From: an uncultured Clostridia bacterium | GTDB lineage: Bacteria > Bacillota > Clostridia > TANB77 > CAG-508 | Direction of reading: 5' to 3' | Assembly (NCBI GenBank): GCA_944391155.1 | Contig: CALXSO010000033.1 | Coordinates: 1-14,393, forward strand | Length of the DNA: 14,393 nt | Shown: positions 5,993 to 14,179 of the stretch, piece by piece | How the letters are laid out: each line of letters starts with the position of its first letter | How positions within the stretch are numbered: position 1 is the stretch's first letter | The notes under the pieces: generated by a model | What the model saw: only the letters and a program-made list of their open reading frames with translations | What the model was told of the DNA's origin: nothing | Database searches by the model: none | Made by a program: the position numbers and the translations under genes

Positions 5993-7219
5993 ATGGAAAA
6001 AGTTTTGAGTATTATTGCAGAATATAATCCTTTTCATAATGGTCATTTGTATCAATTAAAAAAAGCTAAAATTGATTCAGGATGTGATTTTTCAATTGCT
6101 ATAATGAGTGGTAATTTTTGTCAAAGAGGTATTCCTTCTGTTTTAAATAAATGGGATAAAACTAAAATGGCACTTTTAGGTGGAATTGATTTAGTTATAG
6201 AACTTCCTATAATATATTCTATCTCAAGTGCAGAAAATTTTGCTGAAGGTGCAATTAAAATAATAAATTCTTTAAATTGCGAATATATGTCATTTGGTGC
6301 TGAAACGTTAGATTTGGAATTTTTAAAGTTAATTGCTCAAGTTTTATGTGAGGAACCAGAAAAATATAAAAATATTTTGCATCTTGAGTTGAAAAAAGGT
6401 TTTTCTTTTCCTAAAGCTCGTGAGAACGCATTAATCCATTTTATCAATGATGAGAGAGTTTCCAAAATTATTTCTTCTCCTAATAACATTTTAGCTATTG
6501 AATATTTAAAATCTTTGAGGAAATATAATTGCAAGACACTTCCTATTCCAATATTGAGAAAAGACTCAAATCACAATGATGCTTTTATCAATTCTAATAT
6601 AGCAAGTAGTACTGCAATTAGAAATATTATTCATAATAATGAGTTTGAAAAAATTGATTTAGTAATTCCAAAAAATTGTAGTAATTTCTTGTTAGAAAAA
6701 ATTAGAAATAATGAAATTGTAGATGATTTATCTGTATATGAAAAACAGATTATATATAAGCTTCGTATAATGAATATAAAAGATTTATCTAATTTACCAG
6801 ATGTATCTGAAGGGCTTGAATACAAACTTAAATTGGCTTCTAACTGTTGTAATAATCTATCTTCTCTTATAAATATGCTAAAATCGAAAAGGTATACTCA
6901 GGTAAGAATTCAACGAATTTTATTATATGCTCTTTTAAATATTACTAAGCAAGATATGGAAGATTCTAAAAATTTTTCACCCTATATTCGTGTTTTAGGA
7001 TTTAATGAAAATGGAAAATATCTTATCTCTAAAATTTCTAAATTAAATCCTAATTTAAAAATTATTACTTCTGTTAAAAAATTTATAGATAATTGCAATG
7101 ATATATCTATTAAAAAATTTCTTGCTAAAGATATTCTTTCTACGAATATTTATTCATTAGGTTACGATTATAATATTAAAGGGCAACTTGATTATGTAAA
7201 TAAAATTATCACTATATAA
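5993..7219 (+). CDS. tmcAL: tRNA(Met) cytidine acetate ligase (YlbM family)
   Basis: A 408-residue protein of the TmcAL/YlbM family, which uses ATP and acetate to make N4-acetylcytidine at the wobble base of elongator tRNA-Met. The N-terminal nucleotidyltransferase fold is clear: AEYNPFHNGHLYQL (9-22) carries the HxGH motif (His15, His18), IMSGNFCQRGIPS matches the next conserved loop, and WDKTKMALLGGIDLVIELP is the following signature. IASSTAIRN corresponds to the second adenylate-binding motif. The C-terminal half is helical and lysine-rich, as in the family. The ATG at 5993 follows GGAGG (5981-5985) at ideal spacing. A hairpin terminator overlaps its stop codon, so it is probably a single-gene unit, divergent from rnhA. 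Confidence 0.9.
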   Translation: MEKVLSIIAEYNPFHNGHLYQLKKAKIDSGCDFSIAIMSGNFCQRGIPSVLNKWDKTKMALLGGIDLVIELPIIYSISSAENFAEGAIKIINSLNCEYMSFGAETLDLEFLKLIAQVLCEEPEKYKNILHLELKKGFSFPKARENALIHFINDERVSKIISSPNNILAIEYLKSLRKYNCKTLPIPILRKDSNHNDAFINSNIASSTAIRNIIHNNEFEKIDLVIPKNCSNFLLEKIRNNEIVDDLSVYEKQIIYKLRIMNIKDLSNLPDVSEGLEYKLKLASNCCNNLSSLINMLKSKRYTQVRIQRILLYALLNITKQDMEDSKNFSPYIRVLGFNENGKYLISKISKLNPNLKIITSVKKFIDNCNDISIKKFLAKDILSTNIYSLGYDYNIKGQLDYVNKIITI

Positions 7220-7239
7220 AAGAGATGTATTTCTCTTTT
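7218..7239 (+). terminator. tmcAL terminator
   Basis: AAAAGAGA (7218-7225) and TCTCTTTT (7232-7239) pair over 8 bp with a 6-base loop and are followed by more T residues. The stem begins within the tmcAL stop codon. Confidence 0.7.
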
Positions 7240-7284
7240 TTTCTTTATTTTTCTTTGTATTTCTCTTTTTTTTCTTTTTTCGTG

Positions 7285-7313
7285 TTGACAGTATGTGTTT
7301 TATATGTTTTAAT
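7285..7313 (+). promoter_or_regulatory. Promoter of the tryptophan-heptad protein gene
   Basis: Consensus TTGACA (7285-7290), 17 bases and TTTAAT (7308-7313), with TG one base before the -10. Transcription would begin near 7320, leaving a leader of about 160 bases that is T-rich with no clear hairpin. Together with the tmcAL terminator it occupies the T-rich stretch 7225-7482, which is open in one frame but does not look coding. Confidence 0.7.
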
Positions 7314-7482
7314 AATTTATAGTTTTACTTGTTTTATTTTTATTCTTAATTTATATTTTATGTTTTTATATTTTTATTCTCTATTTTTAAGTAAATATTC
7401 AATTACTTTAATTTTATTCCTTTTTTATATTCAAATTTCTTTTTCCATTTATTTATATATTAAACAGAAAGGAGCGATTTAT

Positions 7483-7920
7483 TTGAATGAAGCTATATTA
7501 AATGAAATTCTTACAACTTTAAAAGAATTTAAGGCTGAAGAAGAAAAACGCTGGGAAGAAAATAACCGTCGTTGGAAACAGAATGAAAAACGCTGGGAAG
7601 AAAATGACCGCCGTTGGGAACAGAATGAAAAACGCTGGGAAGAAAATGACCGTCGTTGGAAACAAAATGATATAGACAAATTTAACTATAAAAAAGAATT
7701 CCAAAGATTTGTTGAAATTGTTGATAAGAACTTTGAATCAATATCAAAAAAAATCGATGATTTTATTGAGTACTCTAATTCAATTCATAAAAAATTAGAA
7801 TTACGACTAAAAAAAATAGAAGCAAATCAAAGGTACTTTGAAAAAGTCCAAGAAACTCATCAAGAAGTAATTGATATACAAAATATCAGACTTGACAAAT
7901 TGTTATTGAAAAAAGTTTAA
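7483..7920 (+). CDS. Small coiled-coil protein with tryptophan heptad repeats, function unknown
   Basis: 145 residues, starting at TTG 7483 behind AAAGGAG at about 9 bases. The longer frame back to 7225 is rejected because it crosses a terminator and contains the promoter. Order: a short helix (NEAILNEILTTLKEFKAEE), six heptads at residues 21-62 with tryptophan at every seventh position (pattern EKRWEEN/DRRWKQN), then about 80 residues of charged, heptad-like helix (FQRFVEIVDKNFESISKKI, LELRLKKIEANQRYF). No signal peptide, membrane span or enzyme motif. It should form a long parallel or antiparallel coiled coil, soluble and probably oligomeric. The repeats differ little at DNA level, so copy number may vary between strains. 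I do not recognise a named family. It converges with the phosphorylase gene, with a shared terminator between. Confidence 0.75.
   Translation: MNEAILNEILTTLKEFKAEEEKRWEENNRRWKQNEKRWEENDRRWEQNEKRWEENDRRWKQNDIDKFNYKKEFQRFVEIVDKNFESISKKIDDFIEYSNSIHKKLELRLKKIEANQRYFEKVQETHQEVIDIQNIRLDKLLLKKV
7543..7668 (+). repeat. Three tandem 42-bp units coding for paired Trp heptads
   Basis: Units at 7543-7584, 7585-7626 and 7627-7668 each encode 14 residues (EKRWEEN plus N/D-RRW-K/E-QN). They differ at only a few positions, such as AAC or GAC at the eighth codon and AAA or GAA at the twelfth. They are in frame, so unit loss or gain would keep the reading frame. Confidence 0.9.
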
Positions 7921-7924
7921 TTTA

Positions 7925-7961
7925 AAAAATGTTGGAATTTTATAATTATTCCAACATTTTT
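7925..7961. terminator. Bidirectional terminator between converging genes
   Basis: Arms AAAAATGTTGGAAT (7925-7938) and its exact complement (7948-7961) form a 14-bp perfect stem with a 9-base loop and A/T tracts on both sides. It lies directly after the coiled-coil gene (stop at 7920) and 63 bases from the end of the phosphorylase gene. Confidence 0.85.
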
Positions 7962-8023
7962 ATTATATATGAACATTAATTTTTATTTTAAAATAATATA
8001 AATTTTAAAATAAAACTATATTA

Positions 8024-10597
8024 TTATTTTGTTATCCACTTTACTAGATTTAAATTTGCAGATTCTAATAACATTTTATGCTTTGGCATAACTCTAAATG
8101 TATAACCATAATTTCCGCCTGTTTTCAATTCAATTTTAGCTGTAAAATTATATTTTCTGTTTTCATCGTCCTCTGATTCCATTTTCATAGGAATAATACT
8201 TACATCTTCTACTACTCCATTTTCCAATATTTTACCATAATAGCATTCTACAGAAATATTTTCTACATTTATATTACTATTTGGTAATTCTACTTCACAC
8301 TTTACTTCAATATTATTTCCGGCATCTATTGTTATATTATCCAAATTATTTTTTTGACTAATTTTTATATCTTTCCAATTTGAATATAAATCGTCTTTCC
8401 AATTATTATATTCTGCTACATTATCAACATTATTATAATATTTGTTAGTTAAATTGCATAGTGGTATGTAATAATTATTTGTATAATCAATTAACATTCT
8501 TGAAGTACTATATCTTCCTCCTGTTGATATAATAGAATTTTTCATTTTTTCTATCCATTTTTTAGATATACCATTTTTATCTTTTTCATAATATATAGGT
8601 ACAATTTTTTCTTCTAATGTTCTATACATACTTTGGCTGTCTGCTACATCTTGTGCCTCATATGATTCATATTCTGCATTGCTTCCTATTGTCCATCCAT
8701 TTTCTTGGTTATAACCTTCTGCCCACCATCCATCTAGTACACTGAAATTTATAACTCCATTTACTGATGCTTTTTGACCAGACGTTCCTGATGCTTCCAT
8801 TGGTCTTCTAGGATTATTTAGCCATACATCCACACCACTTATTAGATATCTTGACATTGCTATATTATAATTTTCTAACAAGAAAATTTTTCCTTTGAAT
8901 TGTGGCATCATTGAAACTTGATGTATATATTTAATTAAATCTTGTCCTTCTTTATCTGCTGGATGTGCTTTTCCTGCAAATATAAGTTGTATTGGCTTAT
9001 CAATATTATTTAAAATTTGTGTTATTCTTTCTAAATCCTTGAATATTAAAGTTGCTCTTTTATATGTAGCAAATCTTCTTGCAAATCCAATTGTTAGGGT
9101 ATTTGCATTTAATGTTGATATTATTGAATTTATTTCTTCATAACTATATCCTGATCTTCTTAATCTTTCTGTTGTATTTTCTTTTACAAGTCTTATTAAT
9201 TTTTCTTTTCTAGCTTGATGTACTTGCCATAATTTGTCATCTGGTATACTTTTTACTTTTTCCCAAACATAGTCATGTTGTATATTATCTTGCCAATATG
9301 GTATGAGATATTTATTATATAATTTCTTCAAGTTTGGATCAAGCCAAGAACAAGTGTGTATACCATTTGTAACATATCCTATTGGTGATTCATTTGCTGC
9401 AATTTCTGGCCATACTTCCCCAAATAGTTCTCTTGAAACAGCTCCATGTAATCTACTTACACCGTTCTTCTTTCCTGCTACTTTTAAAGCTAAAATCCCC
9501 ATATTAAATCCTGGTTCTAATTCTGTACAAGGTTTCATTCCCATTTTTAAGAACTCTTCTCGTGAAAGGCCTATTCTTGGCCAGAATTCTTTAAAATACT
9601 TCTCAACAAGTGAAATTGGGAATATATCATTTCCTGCTGGTACAGGTGTATGTGTTGTAAATACTGTTTTAGAACTAACGATATCTCTTGCTACTTCAAA
9701 TGACACTTCTTTTTCTTTTATTGTATTTTTTATAAGTTCTAAAATTAAAAATGCAGAATGTCCTTCATTCATATGATATACCGTTGGACTTAATCCTAAT
9801 TTTCTTGTTAATAGATTAACTCCTCCCATTCCTAAGACAATTTCTTGTCTTATTCTCATTTCTTGATCTCCACCATATAATCTTAAAGTAACATTTCTAT
9901 CTTCTGGATTGTTTTTTTCTATGTCAGAATCTAAAAGATATAATTTTACTCTTCCTACATTTATTTGCCAAACTTTTAAATATATTCTTCTTTTTGGAAA
10001 TTTGATATAGATCATCATATCTTCACCGTTTTCATCTTTTACAGGTTTTATTGGTAAATCATATAAGTCTATATCATGATATTCTGTTTGTTGATTACCG
10101 TTTCCATCAATTTTTTGATGAAAGTATCCATTTTTATATAGTAAGCCTATTGCAACTAATGGTATTCCTAAATCACTTGCTGATTTTAAATGATCTCCTG
10201 ATAATATTCCTAACCCTCCAGAATATATTGGTATTGTTTCATCTAATCCATATTCAGCTGAAAAATAGGCAATTAAATCATTTTTATTGTTTGGGTATTT
10301 ATTTGAAAACCATGTATTTTTGCTTTTCATATAATCTTCAAAGTTTTCTACTATTTTATCATAATCTTTTAAAAACAATATATCTTTTGAGGCACTTTCT
10401 AACCTTTCTTGTGATACTTGTTTTAAAAATTTTACAGGATTTTTTCCGCAATTTTCCCATAAATCATTATCTATTCTTTTAAATAATTTTAAGAACTCAG
10501 AATTCCATGACCACCATAAATTGTTTGATATTTCGCCTAATTTATTTATTCTTTTTGGTAACTGAGGATTTACAGTTATCCTATTAAATACATACAT
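8024..10597 (-). CDS. glgP: Alpha-glucan phosphorylase (GT35, DUF3417-containing type)
   Basis: An 857-residue phosphorylase that uses phosphate and PLP to release glucose 1-phosphate from glycogen or maltodextrin in the cytoplasm. It belongs to the subgroup with an N-terminal DUF3417 domain (about 1-110, with NNLWWSWNSE) rather than the classical muscle/E. coli MalP type. YFSAEYGLDETIPIYSGGLG and GVNLLTRKLGLSPTVYHMNEG are typical of the fold. In EASGTSGQKASVNG the PLP lysine is Lys609. LDGWWAEGYN follows the lysine. The last about 110 residues are a beta-rich domain ending RVMPKHKM. The ATG at 10597 follows GGAGGAATTTAA. No other glycogen genes are visible nearby; it is transcribed alone and converges with the coiled-coil gene. 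Confidence 0.93.
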   Translation of the reverse strand: MYVFNRITVNPQLPKRINKLGEISNNLWWSWNSEFLKLFKRIDNDLWENCGKNPVKFLKQVSQERLESASKDILFLKDYDKIVENFEDYMKSKNTWFSNKYPNNKNDLIAYFSAEYGLDETIPIYSGGLGILSGDHLKSASDLGIPLVAIGLLYKNGYFHQKIDGNGNQQTEYHDIDLYDLPIKPVKDENGEDMMIYIKFPKRRIYLKVWQINVGRVKLYLLDSDIEKNNPEDRNVTLRLYGGDQEMRIRQEIVLGMGGVNLLTRKLGLSPTVYHMNEGHSAFLILELIKNTIKEKEVSFEVARDIVSSKTVFTTHTPVPAGNDIFPISLVEKYFKEFWPRIGLSREEFLKMGMKPCTELEPGFNMGILALKVAGKKNGVSRLHGAVSRELFGEVWPEIAANESPIGYVTNGIHTCSWLDPNLKKLYNKYLIPYWQDNIQHDYVWEKVKSIPDDKLWQVHQARKEKLIRLVKENTTERLRRSGYSYEEINSIISTLNANTLTIGFARRFATYKRATLIFKDLERITQILNNIDKPIQLIFAGKAHPADKEGQDLIKYIHQVSMMPQFKGKIFLLENYNIAMSRYLISGVDVWLNNPRRPMEASGTSGQKASVNGVINFSVLDGWWAEGYNQENGWTIGSNAEYESYEAQDVADSQSMYRTLEEKIVPIYYEKDKNGISKKWIEKMKNSIISTGGRYSTSRMLIDYTNNYYIPLCNLTNKYYNNVDNVAEYNNWKDDLYSNWKDIKISQKNNLDNITIDAGNNIEVKCEVELPNSNINVENISVECYYGKILENGVVEDVSIIPMKMESEDDENRKYNFTAKIELKTGGNYGYTFRVMPKHKMLLESANLNLVKWITK

Positions 10598-10650
10598 TTA
10601 AATTCCTCCTTCGTATTTTTGAGCTTTTATCTTATTGTATTTATGTATTA

Positions 10651-10679
10651 ATTATCCATTAAATAATTATTTTTGTCAA
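10651..10679 (-). promoter_or_regulatory. glgP promoter
   Basis: On the minus strand consensus TTGACA (10674-10679), 17 bases and GATAAT (10651-10656), about 54 bases before the ATG. The palindromic element begins 7 bases upstream of the -35. Confidence 0.8.
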
Positions 10680-10686
10680 TAGAAAA

Positions 10687-10878
10687 AGAGAATATTTACC
10701 TTTATGACATAAATGGCAGTTCTCTGTAAATGTAGGCCATTCGAAAGGTTGATATATAGATATATTTTGCAAAAAATTTTTAGATCTTTGTGTTAGTATT
10801 TTGTAAAATATTTTATTAACCTTTCGAATCTCTCAACAAAATTGAGTTTGAATTATAACAAGTGGTAAATAATTCTCT
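10687..10878. repeat. Long palindromic element, copy 2
   Basis: Inner arms ATTCGAAAGGTT (10739-10750) and its exact complement (10818-10829) continue inwards as an imperfect stem. Outer terminal repeats AGAGAATATTTACC (10687-10700) and GGTAAATAATTCTCT (10864-10878) match except for one extra base. GTTGATATATAGAT matches copy 1 at 13 of 14 bases, and TGAATTATAACAA right of the stem matches TGAATTGTAACAA in copy 1. A small hairpin CTCAA-CAAAA-TTGAG lies at 10832-10846. The element fills the space between the ATPase stop codon and the glgP promoter. Confidence 0.75.
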
Positions 10879-10919
10879 TTTTTAATTAATATTTTATATC
10901 CTATACAAAACTTTTCTTT

Positions 10920-13673
10920 TTAGTTTTCATCTTTAGTTGTATTTATCTTAAATAATTTAAATATTTCAACTATTAAAATTGGAGCAAATATTAAACATAT
11001 TAATTCTATAATATTTTCTCTTGGTAATAGAGGTATGCTGAAAATTTCTCTTAATCCTGGTATTAATAAGATTACAAACATAAGTGCTGCTGAAGCTAAT
11101 ATTGCCCAAACTAATTTACTATTATTAAATACTTTTGTTCTAAATAATGATTTTTTATTATTTCTTACATTGAATACATGTACAAGTTCTGACATTGCAA
11201 GTGTTACAAATGCCATAGTTTGTCCTACTTCAATTTTTGATTCTTCTAGTGTTAAATCTCCTATTGGTTCATGTGTTGTTCCTAAACCTATCATGAATGC
11301 TGCAAGTGTTAAGCCTCCTATCATTATTCCTTGATATATTATTCTCCAGACCATTCCTTTTGTGAATACTCCTTTTGTTGGTTTTAATGGCTTTCTATTC
11401 ATAATATCTGCATTTGCTGGATCAAATGCTAATGCTAATGCTGGTAATGAATCTGTCACTAAATTTATCCATAATATGTGAATTGGTAATAAAATTTCTA
11501 AATGATTTATATCTGCAATTCCAAACCATTTGCTTATTAATGGTGTTAATAATGTTGCAAATAGTAAAACTACTATCTCACCAATATTACTTGATAATAA
11601 GAATTGAATTACTTTTAAAATGTTGTCATATATTCTTCTTCCTTCTTCTACTGCTGATACGATTGTTGCAAAATTGTCATCTGTTAAAATCACATCTGCT
11701 GCTTCCTTTGCAACATCTGTTCCAACTATTCCCATTGCACATCCTATATCTGAAGTTTTTAAAGCTGGGCTATCATTTACTCCGTCCCCTGTCATTGCAA
11801 CTATCTCTCCATTTTTTTGCCAAGCTCGAACAATTCTTACTTTATGTTCAGGGCTTACTCTTGCATATACAGAATATTGCCTTACATTTTTTTCTAGTTC
11901 TTCATCTGTCATATTTTCTAATTCTTGACCAGTTATTGCTTCATTTTCATTTTCTAGAATTCCTAATTTTTTTGCTATTGCTGTTGCTGTTATTTTATGA
12001 TCTCCTGTAATCATTACTGTTTTTATTCCTGCTGTTTTACATTTTTCTACTGCTTTTTTTGCTTCTTCTCTAGGTGGATCAATCATTCCAACCATTCCTA
12101 CAAAAGTTAAGTTGTTTTCAATTGTTTTCATTTCTTCTTTTGATGGTATATGATCTAGTTCTTTATATGCACATCCTAATACTCTCAAAGCTTCTTTGGC
12201 CATTTCCTCATTTACTTTTCTAATCGTTTCTGAGTATTTTTCTATATCATTATAAATTTTTCCTTCTATTACATAGCTGTTACATCTATCTAATAACTCG
12301 TCAATACCACCTTTTGTATATACTATATATTTTCCTTCTTGATTATTTACAGTTGTCATTAATTTTCTATCAGAATCAAAAGGAATTTCTTCAACTCTTG
12401 GGGTTCTATCATATATACTTGGATCAAAATTCAATTTAAAAGCCATATCTACTAATGCTGTTTCAGTAGGGTCTCCAGTTAGTGTTCCGTCTTTTGAAAT
12501 TTTTGTATCATTACACAACATATTGGCAAATATTACTTTTTTTAATTCTAAATTTTCTTTTATAGTTGCATTTTTTTCTATATCTTGCCTTATTTCTTCA
12601 ATATCTCTTAATTCATTATTGAAAAACATTTTTTCTACTGTCATTTTGTTTTGTGTTAATGTTCCTGTTTTATCTGAGCATATTACCGTACTACTTCCTA
12701 ATGTTTCAACTGCTGGCAATCTCTTCACAATTGCATTTTTCTTAACCATTTTTTGTACACCTATTGCAAGTACAATTGTTGATACTGCTGCTAATCCCTC
12801 TGGTATTGCTGCAACAGCTAATGATACTGCTGTCATGAACATATTTATTGGTTCTTTTCCTTCTATTATTCCGACTATAAAAATCAGCATACAAATTACT
12901 AGTGCGACTATTCCTAGAGTTTTTCCTAATTTATCTAATTTCTTTTGAAGTGGAGTTTCTTGTTTTTCTGAACTATTTATCATTTTTGCTATTTTTCCAA
13001 CTTCTGTTGTCATTCCTGTTTCTACAACTATTCCTTTGCCTCTACCATATGTTACTAGGCTTGAAGAAAATAGCATATTAGTTCTATCTCCTATTCCAAC
13101 ATCTTCTTCTTTTATCGTTTCAATAGTTTTTTCAACAGGTACTGATTCTCCTGTTAATGAACTTTCTTGTGATTTTAAATTTACTGCTTCAATTATTCGT
13201 AAATCTGCTGGGATATAATCTCCTGTATCTAATATTACAATATCTCCTGGTACTAATTCTCTTGCAGGTATAACATTTATTTTTCCTTCTCTTAATACTT
13301 TTGCTGCATGATCACTTAATTTTTGAAGTGCTTCTAAAGATTTTTCCGCTTTATTTTCTTGTACAACACCAATTATCGCATTTAGTATAACGACAATAAG
13401 AATTATTATTGTATCTGTTAGTCCTTCACCTTGTGTAACTCCAACTATTCCAGATACTATTGCTGCAATAATTAATATTATTATTGAAAAATTTTTAAAT
13501 TGATTTATGAATTTTTGTAATATTGTTTCTTTTTTTGCTGCCTCTAATTCATTAAATCCGTATTTTTCCTGTCTCTCTTTCACTTGAGAATTTGTTAGTC
13601 CTTCATTCACATTTACTTCTAATTCTTTTTCAACTTCATTGGTTCCTTTATTAAACCATTTTTGTTTTTCCAC
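10920..13673 (-). CDS. Cation-transporting P-type ATPase, Ca2+/SERCA-like (P2A), probable Mn2+/Ca2+ exporter
   Basis: A 917-residue P2A-type pump. Order: N-terminal domain, M1-M2 (about 60-105), actuator domain with TGES (174-177), M3-M4 (about 253-310) with PEGL (291-294), phosphorylation site Asp334 in SDKTGTLT, nucleotide site YTKGG (452-456), TGDGVND (628-634), then six C-terminal spans. Both SERCA-type ion sites look intact: Glu292 in M4, Asn696 and Glu699 in M5, Asn737, Thr740 and Asp741 in M6 (NLVTD), and Glu829 in M8. This predicts Ca2+ export by sequence. The upstream yybP-ykoY-type riboswitch points to Mn2+ as an inducer and likely substrate. The start is GTG at 13673, chosen because GGAGG (13681-13685) precedes it. 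Length and motifs are full; no damage seen. Confidence 0.92.
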   Translation of the reverse strand: MEKQKWFNKGTNEVEKELEVNVNEGLTNSQVKERQEKYGFNELEAAKKETILQKFINQFKNFSIIILIIAAIVSGIVGVTQGEGLTDTIIILIVVILNAIIGVVQENKAEKSLEALQKLSDHAAKVLREGKINVIPARELVPGDIVILDTGDYIPADLRIIEAVNLKSQESSLTGESVPVEKTIETIKEEDVGIGDRTNMLFSSSLVTYGRGKGIVVETGMTTEVGKIAKMINSSEKQETPLQKKLDKLGKTLGIVALVICMLIFIVGIIEGKEPINMFMTAVSLAVAAIPEGLAAVSTIVLAIGVQKMVKKNAIVKRLPAVETLGSSTVICSDKTGTLTQNKMTVEKMFFNNELRDIEEIRQDIEKNATIKENLELKKVIFANMLCNDTKISKDGTLTGDPTETALVDMAFKLNFDPSIYDRTPRVEEIPFDSDRKLMTTVNNQEGKYIVYTKGGIDELLDRCNSYVIEGKIYNDIEKYSETIRKVNEEMAKEALRVLGCAYKELDHIPSKEEMKTIENNLTFVGMVGMIDPPREEAKKAVEKCKTAGIKTVMITGDHKITATAIAKKLGILENENEAITGQELENMTDEELEKNVRQYSVYARVSPEHKVRIVRAWQKNGEIVAMTGDGVNDSPALKTSDIGCAMGIVGTDVAKEAADVILTDDNFATIVSAVEEGRRIYDNILKVIQFLLSSNIGEIVVLLFATLLTPLISKWFGIADINHLEILLPIHILWINLVTDSLPALALAFDPANADIMNRKPLKPTKGVFTKGMVWRIIYQGIMIGGLTLAAFMIGLGTTHEPIGDLTLEESKIEVGQTMAFVTLAMSELVHVFNVRNNKKSLFRTKVFNNSKLVWAILASAALMFVILLIPGLREIFSIPLLPRENIIELICLIFAPILIVEIFKLFKINTTKDEN

Positions 13674-13855
13674 TTATATTCCTCCTTTTGTTTATTTTTT
13701 ACATATTTTGTTTTTTAATACTTAAATTTATATTTTTGTATAAAAATATATGTACTTTTTAGAAATATAATATAAATTTGATTTTCTTTTGAGTTATATT
13801 ATTTTTAGAGTTTTTGTATTATGAAATCAAAAATTTTATATTATCCTTCATATAC

Positions 13856-13907
13856 AATAAAAAAGCAAGATTTTCAAAAGAATATTTTTCTTTTAAAAGT
13901 CTTGCTT
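13856..13907 (-). terminator. Riboswitch-controlled intrinsic terminator in the ATPase leader
   Basis: Arms 13888-13907 and 13863-13882 pair over 20 positions with two G-U pairs and a 5-base loop. On the minus strand a T6 run follows. The 5' arm contains the CTTTTA segment (13894-13899) that closes helix P1 of the aptamer, so the two structures exclude each other. This gives a transcription ON switch: ligand stabilises P1 and prevents the terminator. Confidence 0.85.
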
Positions 13908-13977
13908 ACTTTTACAAGTAACACTAACCAGGATAAACCGCGATTGTTGATTAGTGTTTCATAGCTACTCCCTTTTA
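13894..13977 (-). ncRNA. yybP-ykoY family Mn2+ riboswitch
   Basis: The minus strand reads TAAAAGGGAGTAGC, then an AACACTAA/TTAGTGTT stem (8 bp) around a loop with TCAACAATCGCGG and CCTGG, then a short TTACTT/AAGTAA hairpin, then AGCAAGACTTTTA. GGGAGTAGC at the 5' side and AGCAAGAC at the 3' side are hallmarks of the yybP-ykoY class, which senses Mn2+ and often lies before P-type ATPase, TerC or other metal-export genes. Helix P1 is TAAAAG (13977-13972) with CTTTTA (13899-13894). The variable P2 hairpin of many members appears short or absent here. The assignment is from memory of the consensus, not a covariance search. Confidence 0.85.
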
Positions 13978-14068
13978 TAATTAACTATGTATTTTTATAA
14001 TTTTAATTGGTGACCCCTTTTAAAGCCACTGTTCTTACAATTTTTCTTCTTTTCTTATAACTTTTTAT

Positions 14069-14097
14069 AGTATACAGTATTTCAAATAATTTTGCAA
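14069..14097 (-). promoter_or_regulatory. Promoter of the riboswitch-ATPase transcript
   Basis: On the minus strand TTGCAA (14092-14097), 17 bases and TATACT (14069-14074), with TG adjoining the -10. Transcription would begin near 14062, giving a leader of about 390 bases that contains the riboswitch and terminator. The stretch 13674-13855 between terminator and GTG start is AT-rich with no further gene seen. Confidence 0.75.
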
Positions 14098-14110
14098 TAG
14101 GTTTGCAATA
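14091..14110. repeat. TTTGCAATA direct repeat at the ATPase promoter (possible operator)
   Basis: TTTGCAATA occurs at 14091-14099 and 14102-14110, 11 bases apart, one helical turn. The first copy covers the -35 box. Same-face direct repeats over a -35 can be a repressor site, but no regulator is known here. Confidence 0.4.
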
Positions 14111-14155
14111 TATTTTTTATATTTTTCCTTCGTTTTTTATAACTTTTCTTTGGCG

Positions 14156-14179
14156 TTGCATTAAAAATTGCATTAAAAT
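14156..14179. repeat. Tandem 12-bp repeat TTGCATTAAAAA/T
   Basis: TTGCATTAAAAA (14156-14167) is followed directly by TTGCATTAAAAT (14168-14179). The second copy overlaps the stop codon of the small ORF. It shares TTGCA with the repeat at 14091-14110. Confidence 0.5.

Noticed and set aside
7225..7482. An 86-codon N-terminal extension of the coiled-coil protein, very hydrophobic.
   Set aside because: It begins inside the tmcAL terminator, holds a near-consensus promoter at 7285-7313, and is a low-complexity T-rich stretch giving Phe/Tyr/Leu by composition. A good ribosome site sits at TTG 7483.
7543..7668. The 42-bp tandem units as a CRISPR array.
   Set aside because: Units are contiguous without spacers, in frame, and coding.
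11414..12010. A 198-codon + strand ORF rich in leucine.
   Set aside because: It lies opposite the ATPase gene, whose motifs are complete on the other strand. The Leu-rich product is an antisense artefact of AT-rich codons.
13840..13868. A second ATPase promoter on the minus strand (TTGCTT, 17 bases, GATAAT) beginning in the terminator stem.
   Set aside because: The -35 matches only in its TTG, and it would bypass the riboswitch. Kept as a weak possibility, not called.
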